Origin: JAAZGD01 sp034003765
GTDB lineage: Bacteria; Bacillota; Clostridia; Peptostreptococcales; Anaerovoracaceae
DNA length: 64,000 bases
NCBI GenBank assembly: GCA_034003765.1
Contig: JAVEXZ010000006.1
Coordinates: forward strand, 25,101-89,100
Direction of reading: 5' to 3'
The position numbers and the translations under genes are program-made. This document shows, piece by piece, positions 34,976-44,205 of this stretch. Under the pieces are notes generated by a model that did not search any database, had not been told where the DNA came from, and was given only the letters and a program-made list of their open reading frames with translations. Numbering within the stretch: the stretch's first letter is position 1; every line of letters starts with the position of its first letter.

Positions 34976-37900
34976 ATGTTAGGTAAAAAGAACGTTTGGG
35001 CCTTTGTACTAGTTATGGTGTTGATGTTTCAGTTAATTATACCTGTGGGTATTATGAGTTCCTATGCTAAAACAGGCCACGATATGACTGGAGATATAAC
35101 CATTACTCCGGGGGCTATTTTGGTTTCTAGCGGAGGTGTTGAGATAACTCCTGATGCACTAGGTGTTTATAATAATGTGCCTAAGGATGCATCAATAGAG
35201 ATGGGGTATAAATTTAGTGTTCCTGATTCTTTAGGGGTAGATGCTACAGGGGATGCCATTGATTATGATTTAGTCAAAGATGATTTTTTCCTAGTTGATC
35301 TTCCGACAGATATATCCTTCAATGTTTCTGATTCTTCCATAATTGTTTCTGGTGTTTCAATAGCTGTAGTTAGTATTAACAGTACCAGTAGTCAGGCTAT
35401 AGTTACCTTTACAACAGACAGGGCTTTTTCTCAAATAGAAGGGTGGTTTCATCTAAAAGGGTCTTTTTCTGAAGAAATAAAAAATGACACTACCATAGCA
35501 ACTATAAATCTTTCGTTTAATGCAACTGGGACTCTAATCGTTGGGAAGATAGAGAAAGATGGGGTGGATATAGAGATAACAAAAACAGGTATTTATAATT
35601 CCACCACTGAAAGTATAGATTGGACTATCAAGCTTAGGCCAGAAAAAGATGTTTCAGGGGTTGTACTGACTGATACATTTAGTAATAATCAGACTTATGT
35701 GGATGGATCTTTTGCGGTTAATGGAGTGACAACAACCCTTGGACTTACTCTTGGTCCTGGGAATAAATTTAAATACGAATTTCCAACTACGATTTCGGCT
35801 GCTACTGTTCAGTCCATTACCTATCAGACTATACCAAGCCCAGGGGCATTTACTAGCCTTTCCAGTATAACATTTGATAATACTGCAAATGTAAGCTCTG
35901 GATCAATTGGGAAATCTTCCAATGCGAAAGTTAAGCTTGATTGGATAGAAAAGTCAGGTAGCCCAGATAATGTTAACAAGGTCATTAACTGGACAGTTAC
36001 TGTAAATAAAAGCGGCCAGAATATTTCTGGGGCTTCTATTTGGGATGCTTTGCCTTTAGGCACTGTACTGTCCCCTGGAAGTGTTACTATTGAGAAAAAT
36101 GGAATAAACTCAAGTGTTGTTTCGGGATCAGCACTTGGGCAATATAAATATAATGAGACTACAAATATTTTGTCATATGAATTTGAAGGGTTGCTTACAG
36201 GACCAGCAATGCTAAAATATCAAACAATTGTAATCGATCCAAATGCCTATAATAGCAACGATAAAACTAATTTTATTAACGAGGCTAGTTTTAATTGGAC
36301 TGGTAATACTTTAGGGACACCTTCTGATAAAGCAAGAGTTGGTGTAGGTTCTAGTGTTTTGACAAAGAGGGCAAACCCAAATACTATTCAATACTTATAT
36401 CAGGTAACCGATGAAATAGATTGGAAGCTTGTTGTGAATACAAGCAAAATAACCATTACAGGAGCTTCTATAAGTGATGCTATTCCTACAGGACTCGAAT
36501 ATGTTGAAGGTTCATTTAAGATAGTTAATAGCAGCAATACTTCTGTTACAACAGGAGACTTTTCTACAGGGCCAGGGATGATTTATTATGATTTTGGTCT
36601 AGGCTCCGTTATTAATGATACCTACACTATTTCATATAAAACAAAAGTGGTTGATCATTCTGTATTTTATACTAATGGTAAAGTAACAAATACAAACTTT
36701 GCTACTTTATCTGGCTTGGGTATAAAGAATGGTGTACAAACAACAAAAAGAACGCAAACTTATGAAAGCCAGGTACTAGCAAAAAGTGCTACAAATTATA
36801 ACTATGATACACGAATTATGAAGTGGGAAATGGTTGTAAATAGAAATGAATTGCCTTTGACAAATTTGGTGGTTTCAGATTTACTTCCTCTAGGGTTAGA
36901 GTTTTTACCTGGAACATTTGAAATAGAAGCAAGTTCTGGCGCAAGCGTGGTGGCCACCCCTGCTGGTGTACTTACATTTACAACTTCAGGTGCGGTCAAT
37001 GTTGTATCACCAGAGGGTTTTACGTATACCTTCCCAACAGGTGTCTATAGTGACAAATATACCATTACCTTTGACACCAAGGTTAAGGCTCCAATGTTAA
37101 ATGACCAGGGTTGGGTTGATTTTGTAAATCAAGCAAATATTACTTCTTTGGATTTAAATCTAACTGTTTCAGCAATTAAATCAATAAAAAATCCAATTGT
37201 TGGTAAAGAGGCCATATATACTCCAGGGGCTGATTATGTAACTTGGAGTATCCCCATAAACTCCAACAAAATAACTCTTTCAAATATAGTCATAAAAGAC
37301 AAACTTCAGACTGGCTTGGAGTTGGATTTAAATTCTATTAAGCTATACAAAATGACGGTGGATCCCATTACAGGGAATTTGTCTAAAGGAGCCACACCAG
37401 TAGCAATACATCCTAGCTTTTATACTGTTAGCTATTCTGGAATAAGTGGCACCAACGAATTTGACTTTGGTATCCCAGATACAATAAATGAAGCTTTTCA
37501 ACTAGAGTTTATTACCGATATACTTGTTCCGACCTTGAATATAGTTAATAATATTACATTTAACGGTTCGGGAATAGTGGCAACACCAGGTGCAGTAACC
37601 TTTAGAGCAGCTATAAGCGAATCTACGGCAGGTGGAAGTGGTACTCTCGGTGAGATAACAATTCATAAAGTTAACAATGATGGTGTTTCTTTAGCAGGTG
37701 TAGTTTTTGAGCTTACAGATAACAAAGGCGTGGTAGTTAAAACAGCAACTACAGATGCTAATGGTAGCGTGACTTTTGATAAACTACTTTACAAAACCTA
37801 TTTTGTAAGAGAGAAAATACCTCTTTCTGGATATTTAGCCAATGACCATATAGAAAAGTTCAGATTAAACTCTACCAAACATGTTTTTGATTATACTTTT

Positions 37901-38401
37901 GTTAACCATAAGGCTTTAGGAGATATAGAATTTTATAAGTTTGCTGAGGGAAATATGCCATTAGAGGGAGCTTTCTTTACTTTATATAATACAAGTGGAG
38001 ATGCTGTAAGTGATGCCCGTAGTGACAGCGCTGGCCTCGTTAAGTTCACAAAGGTTCCAGTAGGAGATTACAATATCAAGGAAACGACGCCTCCTCCTGG
38101 TTACTACAAGACAGATATAGTAATTAAAGCCAGTGTCACTATAGGGGCAACAAATACTGCTATAGTTACTACAAGTGCTGTCAGTATTATTAACTCCAAA
38201 ATTCCAAGAAGGCCCCCTGGTACCCCTCCCCCTCCTGGGGAGCCGCCTATTGACGTAGACGAAGACCTTCCAGCTGGAGGGGACGTAGTTGCACCAGATA
38301 GTTCACTTCCTAAAACTGGAGGAGTAAATACAACAAACATTTACTTTATGGGGGGATTATTGATTTTACTAGGTCTTATGCTAAGAAGAAGAACTGCATA
38401 G
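34976..38401 (+). CDS. LPXTG-anchored surface protein with DUF11-type and SpaA repeats
   Basis: A 1,141-residue protein. ATG 34976 is chosen over the in-frame GTG 34967, which overlaps the ribosome binding site (AGGGGTG). Signal peptide at 1-30. Residues about 40-880 form several repeated beta domains of the DUF11/isopeptide-bonded type (units with 'DALPLGTVLSPGSV', 'DAIPTGLEYVEGSF', 'DLLPLGLEFLPGTFEI', 'DKLQTGLELDLNSI'). Two SpaA (CnaB) domains follow (about 890-1070; GEITIHKVNNDGVSLAGVVFEL and GDIEFYKFAEGNMPLEGAFFTL). A Pro-rich spacer, the sorting signal LPKTG, a hydrophobic helix and a basic tail (RRRT) end the protein. It should be fixed to peptidoglycan by sortase; no sortase gene is present here. 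Confidence 0.88.
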   Translation: MLGKKNVWAFVLVMVLMFQLIIPVGIMSSYAKTGHDMTGDITITPGAILVSSGGVEITPDALGVYNNVPKDASIEMGYKFSVPDSLGVDATGDAIDYDLVKDDFFLVDLPTDISFNVSDSSIIVSGVSIAVVSINSTSSQAIVTFTTDRAFSQIEGWFHLKGSFSEEIKNDTTIATINLSFNATGTLIVGKIEKDGVDIEITKTGIYNSTTESIDWTIKLRPEKDVSGVVLTDTFSNNQTYVDGSFAVNGVTTTLGLTLGPGNKFKYEFPTTISAATVQSITYQTIPSPGAFTSLSSITFDNTANVSSGSIGKSSNAKVKLDWIEKSGSPDNVNKVINWTVTVNKSGQNISGASIWDALPLGTVLSPGSVTIEKNGINSSVVSGSALGQYKYNETTNILSYEFEGLLTGPAMLKYQTIVIDPNAYNSNDKTNFINEASFNWTGNTLGTPSDKARVGVGSSVLTKRANPNTIQYLYQVTDEIDWKLVVNTSKITITGASISDAIPTGLEYVEGSFKIVNSSNTSVTTGDFSTGPGMIYYDFGLGSVINDTYTISYKTKVVDHSVFYTNGKVTNTNFATLSGLGIKNGVQTTKRTQTYESQVLAKSATNYNYDTRIMKWEMVVNRNELPLTNLVVSDLLPLGLEFLPGTFEIEASSGASVVATPAGVLTFTTSGAVNVVSPEGFTYTFPTGVYSDKYTITFDTKVKAPMLNDQGWVDFVNQANITSLDLNLTVSAIKSIKNPIVGKEAIYTPGADYVTWSIPINSNKITLSNIVIKDKLQTGLELDLNSIKLYKMTVDPITGNLSKGATPVAIHPSFYTVSYSGISGTNEFDFGIPDTINEAFQLEFITDILVPTLNIVNNITFNGSGIVATPGAVTFRAAISESTAGGSGTLGEITIHKVNNDGVSLAGVVFELTDNKGVVVKTATTDANGSVTFDKLLYKTYFVREKIPLSGYLANDHIEKFRLNSTKHVFDYTFVNHKALGDIEFYKFAEGNMPLEGAFFTLYNTSGDAVSDARSDSAGLVKFTKVPVGDYNIKETTPPPGYYKTDIVIKASVTIGATNTAIVTTSAVSIINSKIPRRPPGTPPPPGEPPIDVDEDLPAGGDVVAPDSSLPKTGGVNTTNIYFMGGLLILLGLMLRRRTA

Positions 38402-38452
38402 AAAGCTGAGACTTAGAGAAAAATATTTCGATTGATAGAAGTAAAGAAGAAC

Positions 38453-38487
38453 AGAAGTAGGGATAAATCCCTACTTCTTTTAAATTT
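38453..38487 (+). terminator. Rho-independent terminator after the LPXTG gene
   Basis: AGAAGTAGGG pairs with CCCTACTTCT around ATAAAT, followed by TTTAAATTT. The rest of the 304-base gap (38402-38705) has no gene. Confidence 0.85.
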
Positions 38488-38705
38488 GTTTGCCAGACAA
38501 GATAATTGGGAATAAATACTCGATTGGTTTAATACAGTAAAATGGGTGTTAATCAGTTCAAATAGTGCGGAAAAGCCATTGGGGAATAGATGCTTTAAGT
38601 AATTTAGCCAGGAGAAGAGACAAATGGTATCATATAGTCAAATGTGTTGACACCTTGGTTAGTTTGCACTATAGTTAGCAATTAAGAAGAAAGGCTTGTG
38701 AATAT

Positions 38706-39689
38706 ATGGATAACAACAAACCTTTTATGAGAAAACAAAATATAAAAACTAACAGCGGGTTTACCCTTGTAGAGATTATTGTAGTTATCGTTATAATAGC
38801 GATTTTGGCGGCAATAATTATTCCAAGCTTAACCCGTTATATTGATATGTTTAGGGAAAAAGCTGACTTAGGACAGCTGGGATTGTTAAATAGGGTGACA
38901 CAAGCATATAGGATAGAAAACTCAGGTGCAGATCCCTTTTCAGTATCTGGGGCGTCTTCTTCGGAATTAATGAACGAACTAGTAGCTAAGCAATTTCTTT
39001 CTGAACCCTTGGAGACGAAGCTCCCAGGAGCTTATTTCCAGTGGAGCTTGCAAAGTAACTTGGAAGCAAGCCAGTGGGTTTATGTGAAAGAAGATGGCAC
39101 AGTTAGTTCTGTTATTTCTCATGTTTTTGGAGAAAAAGATTTGTCGAGTTATATAAAACCCACTGGAAGTTGGTATGAGGATAACTTGGGTTTTTATTCT
39201 TCGTCTGGTTTTTTATTTCTCGAGAATCCCAAAGCGGATTATAGCATTACAAGTAATGCTAAGTTGTTAGAACAAGGAACAGGAGGAGGCTACGGAATTT
39301 TCTTTGAAACAACCATAGTGAATAGTCTGGGTAGCGGTCACATACTACAATTTGATAGAGCTCTTGGTGGCCTTGTTATCAAGAAACGAATTGGCTATAG
39401 TGAACAGGTTGTTTTAAAAATAGGCAATAAACAGGGTGAAAGTGGTATAGGAGACTCTACAGTCATACCAACTAATAAAAACGATCCTTGGTGGACTGAT
39501 AATCACGAAATAACTATTGAAGTATCGAGTTCTCAAACCCCAGGGGAGAAAAAACTTAAGGTGATTATTGATAATACTACTGTTTTAGAGGATTATTCCT
39601 TTACTCCTGATAATGCTAGCGGAGATAAGGTTACAGGGCTTCGAGCTTGGAATACGAAAACAAAATTCGAAAGTTTAATTATTCAATAA
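38706..39689 (+). CDS. Type IV prepilin-like protein with large C-terminal domain
   Basis: A 327-residue protein. A short basic leader ends in Gly, then the N-terminal methylation helix GFTLVEIIVVIVIIAILAAI, with Glu at +5 and Phe at +1 after cleavage, as needed for type IV prepilin peptidase. The C-terminal 220 residues form a beta-rich lectin-like domain (FFETTIVNSLGSGHILQFDRALGG and SSSQTPGEKKLKVIIDNTTVLEDYSF look like LamG-type strands). It sits directly after the LPXTG protein gene, without assembly genes. It could be a minor pilin or an adhesin tip; the LamG resemblance is only by eye. Confidence 0.8.
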   Translation: MDNNKPFMRKQNIKTNSGFTLVEIIVVIVIIAILAAIIIPSLTRYIDMFREKADLGQLGLLNRVTQAYRIENSGADPFSVSGASSSELMNELVAKQFLSEPLETKLPGAYFQWSLQSNLEASQWVYVKEDGTVSSVISHVFGEKDLSSYIKPTGSWYEDNLGFYSSSGFLFLENPKADYSITSNAKLLEQGTGGGYGIFFETTIVNSLGSGHILQFDRALGGLVIKKRIGYSEQVVLKIGNKQGESGIGDSTVIPTNKNDPWWTDNHEITIEVSSSQTPGEKKLKVIIDNTTVLEDYSFTPDNASGDKVTGLRAWNTKTKFESLIIQ

Positions 39690-39890
39690 AGTCCCCAAGA
39701 ATTCGCATTCAAGTTTCCCATCCAACTCGAGTGCCAAATTCATTTGTTTATCTAACATGACATTATCATATGTGCTCCATACAATGCTTCAAACAAGAAT
39801 TATAAAGGATTATAATCTCAAAAATTTAGGTGGACAAATCCAAGCTTATCTGATACACTTTGCTTAATTAAATAATATTTTGATTGTGGG

Positions 39891-39981
39891 CTTTCCACGA
39901 TAAAGGCAAAACCGTCGAAAGGCGGTGACGCAAAACTATAGGACCTTACTTAGAAATAAGTTGGTAGCCAGTTTCCGAAAG
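39891..39981 (+). ncRNA. c-di-GMP-I (GEMM) riboswitch aptamer
   Basis: The region shows the GEMM-I core in order: CACGATAAAGGCAAA, the GAAA-tetraloop stem ACCGTCGAAAGGCGGT, GACGCAAA, a second stem (ACCTTACTTAGAAATAAGT) and GGTAGCCAG. A closing helix can form between CTTTC (39891-39895) and GAAAG (39977-39981). The Shine-Dalgarno region of the transglutaminase gene (AAAGGGGA, 39978-39985) overlaps the 3' arm of this closing helix, so ligand binding should hide the ribosome site. Confidence 0.9.
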
Positions 39982-39992
39982 GGGAGTTTTTT

Positions 39993-40778
39993 ATGTTAAA
40001 TAAAAGAATACTTTGCTTGTTAGTAGTTCTCTTGCTACTAATACCAGCTACAGTTGTTCAGGCTGCTGTAGTTGTAGATAAGAGCCAGTTAGAAAGTGGA
40101 ATAGTTAGCATTAACTACGATACTGAAAAAGATGTTCGTTTTAAGGTAATGGTTAATAAAGGAACGCTCAACTATTTCTATGATCTGAAGGAAGGCAGTA
40201 TAGTTCCTTTACAAATGGGCAATGGGGATTATGAGGTTTCCATTTTAGAGAATATAAAAGGCAATAAATATAGAATAGTCAAAAAAGAAAGAATTACGAC
40301 AAACCTAGCAGATGAAAATTCTGTTTACCTACAATCCATGCAGCTAATCTGTTGGAATGAGGACATGGATATCATCAAAAAGGCCAAAGAGCTTACTGTA
40401 AATGCTAAGGACGATAATGAAAAGCTTAAGGCTGTATATGATTATGTAACAAAGAACATGAAGTATGATTATCAGAAATTTAGCAAACTAAGCAATGACT
40501 ATATTCCTTCCATAGAAGAAGTTAGTAAAGATGGAAAAGGAATCTGTTATGATTATGCAGTTATGACAGCGGCTATGCTTAGAAGCTTAGGGGTTCCCAC
40601 AAAACTTATTATGGGATATAAGTCAGGACTCATTGAATATCATGCATGGAACCAAGTTTATCTAGATGACAAATGGATAACCCTTGATACCACTCTTGAT
40701 GCCATTCAGATACAAGGGAAAAGGTCTACTCCATTAGAAAAAGATGCGACCCTTTACTCAGTATTAAAAGAGTATTAA
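39993..40778 (+). CDS. Secreted transglutaminase-like cysteine protease/transferase
   Basis: A 261-residue protein with a signal peptide (hydrophobic core to about residue 22, cleavage near VQA). A linker domain leads to a transglutaminase-like core (about 125-245) with the triad Cys185 in GKGICYDYA, His217 in EYHAWNQVY and Asp232 in ITLDTT. It follows a c-di-GMP-I riboswitch whose closing helix overlaps its Shine-Dalgarno sequence, so its translation is probably lowered when c-di-GMP is high. It may crosslink or process surface proteins; a secreted target is inferred, not shown. A terminator follows at 40801. Confidence 0.88.
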   Translation: MLNKRILCLLVVLLLLIPATVVQAAVVVDKSQLESGIVSINYDTEKDVRFKVMVNKGTLNYFYDLKEGSIVPLQMGNGDYEVSILENIKGNKYRIVKKERITTNLADENSVYLQSMQLICWNEDMDIIKKAKELTVNAKDDNEKLKAVYDYVTKNMKYDYQKFSKLSNDYIPSIEEVSKDGKGICYDYAVMTAAMLRSLGVPTKLIMGYKSGLIEYHAWNQVYLDDKWITLDTTLDAIQIQGKRSTPLEKDATLYSVLKEY

Positions 40779-40800
40779 AGCTAACAGACTGAAGAATGAT

Positions 40801-40849
40801 TGCACCTCGAAGGCTTTGAAACAACCAAGCCAAAGGGGTGCATTTTTTA
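40801..40849 (+). terminator. Rho-independent terminator after the transglutaminase gene
   Basis: TGCACC pairs with GGTGCA and, inside, AGGCTT pairs with AAGCC; a T run follows. Confidence 0.8.
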
Positions 40850-40929
40850 TTTACCTTTTAACTGCCCCATTCTTGGGTATATAGATAGCAATGTAGTACT
40901 ATTTTTCGATGAAAGAAATGGAGGGCGAG

Positions 40930-42078
40930 ATGCTATACGAAATTGTAAAAGACTTCCCTAATGATATTATTTATGAAGAGGATGGTCCTTTTATATCACT
41001 TTACCAGCCAACTCATAGGTACAGGCCTGAAAATAAGCAGGATGTAATACGTTTTAAGAACCTAATCCGTACAATTGAAAACTCATTAAAAGAAAAATAT
41101 CGGGACAAAGAATTACAGGTGTTGATGAAACCTTTTAACGATCTTGCAGAAGATAATATATTTTGGAACAACACAAAAGATGGTTTGGCTGTTTTATCAA
41201 ATGGTCGTAAGTGTATAGTCTACAAGTTGAAACGCCCTGTAGAAGAAGTTGCCCTAGTTGGGGATACTTTTCATATAGGCCCATTGATTAGAAACTTTCA
41301 GTCTGATGACAAATTCCACTTGCTGGGACTAGATAGAAAAGAGTTTACACTCTTTGAAGGTAATAGATACGGTTTTGAGGAAATTGAAATAGATCCTAGC
41401 ATTGATAGAAAAATTGAGGATGTCTTGGGAGATGAATATACGGAACCTCATCTTACTGCTGGCTCTTATGGTGGAGCAGAGAATAATCCCATGTTTCATG
41501 GACATGGAGGAAGAAAAGAAGAGGTGGATATAGACGCAGAAAGATTTTTTAGATATGTTGATAAGGTTGTTTTAGATCATTACTCCAACCCCACAAAGGT
41601 GCCTCTGATTCTTGTGGCATTAGATGAACATCAAGGACTATTTAGAAGCCTAACAAACAATTCGTACTTAATCGACAAAGGAATAAGAAAAGATTATAGA
41701 ACATTGTCTGTAAGCGATATCAGAGAAAATGCTTGGGAATTGATAGAACCTAAATATTTGGAGCAGACTAGAGTTTTGACAGATAGATATAATGTTGAGA
41801 GACCCAAGTCCCTGGCATCCGATGATTTGGCAGAGGTGGCAAGAGCCGTACTAGAGAATAAGGTAGCAACCCTTCTCGTAGAATCGGATAGAATAGTTCC
41901 CGGAAAACTCAACAAAGAAACTGGGCAGCTGGAAATGTCCAGTGTAGAGAAACCAGAATATGAAAACCTACTAGACGATCTAGCTATGATAATGTACAAA
42001 AACAAGGGGGAAATAATAATTCTTCCCAAAGGCAGGATGCCTACCACCACAGGGCTGGCGGCTATCTTTAGGTATTAG
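40930..42078 (+). CDS. baeRF-type (eRF1-like) domain protein
   Basis: A 382-residue protein from ATG 40930: GGAGG (40920-40924) lies five bases upstream, inside the longer frame that starts at 40909. The layout matches bacterial archaeo-eukaryotic release-factor-like proteins: an N-terminal domain ending near residue 150 (LVGDTFHIGPLIRNFQSDDKFHLLGLDRKEFTLFEGNRYGFEEIEI is the family core), a middle domain after a linker with GSYGGAENNPMFHGHGGRKEE (His/Gly-rich), and a C-terminal L7Ae-like domain. These proteins are thought to act in ribosome rescue or hibernation. The subfamily is uncertain. Confidence 0.7.
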   Translation: MLYEIVKDFPNDIIYEEDGPFISLYQPTHRYRPENKQDVIRFKNLIRTIENSLKEKYRDKELQVLMKPFNDLAEDNIFWNNTKDGLAVLSNGRKCIVYKLKRPVEEVALVGDTFHIGPLIRNFQSDDKFHLLGLDRKEFTLFEGNRYGFEEIEIDPSIDRKIEDVLGDEYTEPHLTAGSYGGAENNPMFHGHGGRKEEVDIDAERFFRYVDKVVLDHYSNPTKVPLILVALDEHQGLFRSLTNNSYLIDKGIRKDYRTLSVSDIRENAWELIEPKYLEQTRVLTDRYNVERPKSLASDDLAEVARAVLENKVATLLVESDRIVPGKLNKETGQLEMSSVEKPEYENLLDDLAMIMYKNKGEIIILPKGRMPTTTGLAAIFRY

Positions 42079-42137
42079 TCTCTACCATAGTTAAGGATTA
42101 AAAATTACATTATATATAATAAAGCTGAGGTCAAAAG

Positions 42138-42263
42138 CTTATGTCGAAAAACTTATGCCTAAAAACTTATGCCTAAAAGTTTATGTCTAAAAACTTATGC
42201 CTAAAAACTTATGCCCAAAAGTTTATGCCCAAAAACTTATGCCTAAAAACTTATGCCCAAAAC
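42138..42263 (+). repeat. Minisatellite: nine tandem copies of a 14-bp unit
   Basis: Nine units of the form CTTATGCCTAAAAA (variants: T/C at 1, T/C at 8, C/T at 9, A/G at 14) run without gaps from 42138 to 42263, between the baeRF gene and the SOS promoter. Confidence 0.85.
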
Positions 42264-42374
42264 CTTTCCTAAACCTTTGGCAAAATCAACGGATTAAACT
42301 CCTAGCCACACTCTAACTTTGTGAGCAAGGAAGGCTAAGAGGATAGAGAATTTTCGGCTTTTAAGTTAAAAATG

Positions 42375-42408
42375 ACTCCCTGGATATTAAATTGGGGAGT
42401 TTTTTTCT
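42375..42408 (+). terminator. Rho-independent terminator before the SOS cassette
   Basis: ACTCCC pairs with GGGAGT around a 14-base loop, followed by TTTTTTT. Confidence 0.7.
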
Positions 42409-42415
42409 TTGCCTA

Positions 42416-42444
42416 TTGAATAAAGAACAAACGTTCGATATAAT
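42416..42444 (+). promoter_or_regulatory. Sigma-A promoter with a LexA (SOS) box between -35 and -10
   Basis: TTGAAT (42416-42421), a 17-base spacer, then TATAAT (42439-42444). The spacer contains GAACAAACGTTC (42425-42436), the GAAC-N4-GTTC operator of LexA in Gram-positive bacteria. LexA bound here would block RNA polymerase. Confidence 0.9.
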
Positions 42445-42473
42445 GATTGTAATGAAGAGGGGTGGAAATTTAT

Positions 42474-43724
42474 ATGGCAGTGATAATGCACATAGATGCT
42501 AATTCAGCTTACCTAAGCTGGACGGCTACATACTTACTTGAACAAGGATATCCTATAGACATAAGGGATATACCCTCTGCCATATCAGGTAATCCAGAGA
42601 ACCGCCATGGGATAATCCTAGCTAAATCCATCCCATCAAAAAAATACAAGATCACAACGGGTGAAAGCTTATTTCAAGCAAGGCAAAAATGCCCTAGATT
42701 AAAAGTATATCCTCCCGATTACGACCTGTACTTAAGATGTAGTGATTCGATGTATAGCATATTATCGGAGTACTCTCCCTCAATACAAAGGTATAGCGTA
42801 GATGAATGCTTTTTGGACTATACATTTTCTGAGCATAGGTATGGTGATCCACTGAGAGTTGCATACGAGATTAAAGAGAAGATAAAAAATGAGTTGGGCT
42901 TTACGGTAAATATTGGAATATCATCAAACAAACTCCTTGCCAAAATGGGATCTGAGTTAGAAAAACCTGACAAAGTTCACACACTTTTTCCCCATGAAAT
43001 ATCGGAAAAATTATGGCCTCTTCCCGTAGGAGAACTTTTTATGGTGGGAAGGGCTACAAAAGAAAAGCTTAATAAGGTTAATATAAGAACTATAGGAGAC
43101 CTTGCAAAGGAGGACCCCGTTTATTTGAAGGCCTTATTAAAATCTCACGGTTTGCTAGTTTGGAATTATGCAAATGGAATTGATGATTCTACAGTTACCT
43201 TGAATTCTGATATAGGGCAAAAGGGCCTTGGAAACAGTACAACCATAGCTTATGACATAACCACAGCAAGAGAGGCTTACAAGGTGATTTTAGCCCTTAC
43301 AGAGAGGGTTGGAATTAGGCTTAGGAGAATGAGAAGATTCGCTAATGTGATTGCAATTGGGGTAAAAACTGATAGCTTTGTAAGGTATAGTCACCAAGTT
43401 AAATTGCCCATAGCAGTAAACTGTACGGGAGAAATTTATGAATGTGCTTGCAGGTTGTTGGATGAGTGTTGGAAGGGAGAACCCATAAGGCATATAGGAG
43501 TTTCTCTATCTGAGCTAGATGCTTTCGAAGACCCTCAGATTTCCATTTTCGAAAAAGGGGACCTTGAAAGGTTAAAGGCTTTGGAAAAAACCCTGGATAG
43601 CATCAGGTGTAAGTATGGTGAACGATCAGTTATCATGGGGACCTTTGCCAATGGGGATGTGGACCCTGTTCAAGGGGGAACAAATGATGGCGACTTTATA
43701 ATGATGGGAGGATATCAACAGTGA
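42474..43724 (+). CDS. dinB: Y-family translesion DNA polymerase (DinB/UmuC type)
   Basis: A 416-residue polymerase. ATG 42474 follows AGAGGGGTGG. Catalytic motifs: the first metal Asp (D8) in IMHIDANSAYLSW, with Tyr13 in the steric gate position, and the pair D110-E111 in YSVDECFLD. The little-finger and helix-hairpin-helix regions follow (MVGRATKEKLNKVNIRTIGDLA). It belongs with UvrX/UmuC-like polymerases. A LexA box lies within its promoter, so it is induced by DNA damage, and it is translationally coupled to a small gene. Activity and exact subtype are inferred from family. Confidence 0.9.
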   Translation: MAVIMHIDANSAYLSWTATYLLEQGYPIDIRDIPSAISGNPENRHGIILAKSIPSKKYKITTGESLFQARQKCPRLKVYPPDYDLYLRCSDSMYSILSEYSPSIQRYSVDECFLDYTFSEHRYGDPLRVAYEIKEKIKNELGFTVNIGISSNKLLAKMGSELEKPDKVHTLFPHEISEKLWPLPVGELFMVGRATKEKLNKVNIRTIGDLAKEDPVYLKALLKSHGLLVWNYANGIDDSTVTLNSDIGQKGLGNSTTIAYDITTAREAYKVILALTERVGIRLRRMRRFANVIAIGVKTDSFVRYSHQVKLPIAVNCTGEIYECACRLLDECWKGEPIRHIGVSLSELDAFEDPQISIFEKGDLERLKALEKTLDSIRCKYGERSVIMGTFANGDVDPVQGGTNDGDFIMMGGYQQ

Positions 43725-43984
43725 GAATATTAGCAGAGCCAATAGATGCCATCGTTATATTTAAGGGAAAGAATAAACCCAGGCCTTTTAAGTTTAGGTA
43801 TTGCGATGGCGATGATGTAATTCATGAAATAAAGATAGATAAAATAATTCAAGAAGAAGAGACAAAGATTGCAGGAATAAAAGCTTTTATTTATAGGTGC
43901 CAAAGCGAGATTGATGGATCTATCAAAGTATATGAGCTTAAGTATAGGGTAGCCGAATGCCGGTGGGAGCTTTACAAAATGTGA
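43721..43984 (+). CDS. Small partner protein of the Y-family polymerase
   Basis: An 87-residue protein starting at GTG 43721, overlapping the polymerase stop codon (GTGA), hence translationally coupled and under the same LexA control. It begins MRILAEPIDAIVIFKGKNKPRPFKFRY and ends in VYELKYRVAECRWELYKM, a beta-rich pattern reminiscent of DUF6504-type proteins that accompany translesion polymerases. It has no membrane segment. Function is unknown; the coupling suggests a role in lesion bypass. The family likeness is weak and by eye only. Confidence 0.75.
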   Translation: MRILAEPIDAIVIFKGKNKPRPFKFRYCDGDDVIHEIKIDKIIQEEETKIAGIKAFIYRCQSEIDGSIKVYELKYRVAECRWELYKM

Positions 43985-44066
43985 AAAAAGTACTAAATAT
44001 GACAAAAAATGAGGGGGGGGTTAACCCAAGTAGATAGAAGTTACAAAATATAGAAAAAATCGTTTA

Positions 44067-44118
44067 GGGCTGAAAGCTTTTACAAAAGAGGCTTCAGCTC
44101 TTTTGATTCTTTTGATTT
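44067..44118 (+). terminator. Rho-independent terminator after the SOS cassette
   Basis: GGGCTGAA pairs with TTCAGCTC, and the inner CTTTT with AAGAG, followed by TTTTGATTCTTTTGATTTTTT. Confidence 0.75.
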
Positions 44119-44205
44119 TTTGGGGAGTTATAAAAAGTTTGCCGAAAGTGGTATAATGAAATTAATATTTATGATCTAAAAACTGGATATTAGGAGGAGC
44201 GAAGA

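Noticed and set aside
42138..42263. CRISPR array
   Set aside because: Units are 14 bases with no spacers; it is a minisatellite.
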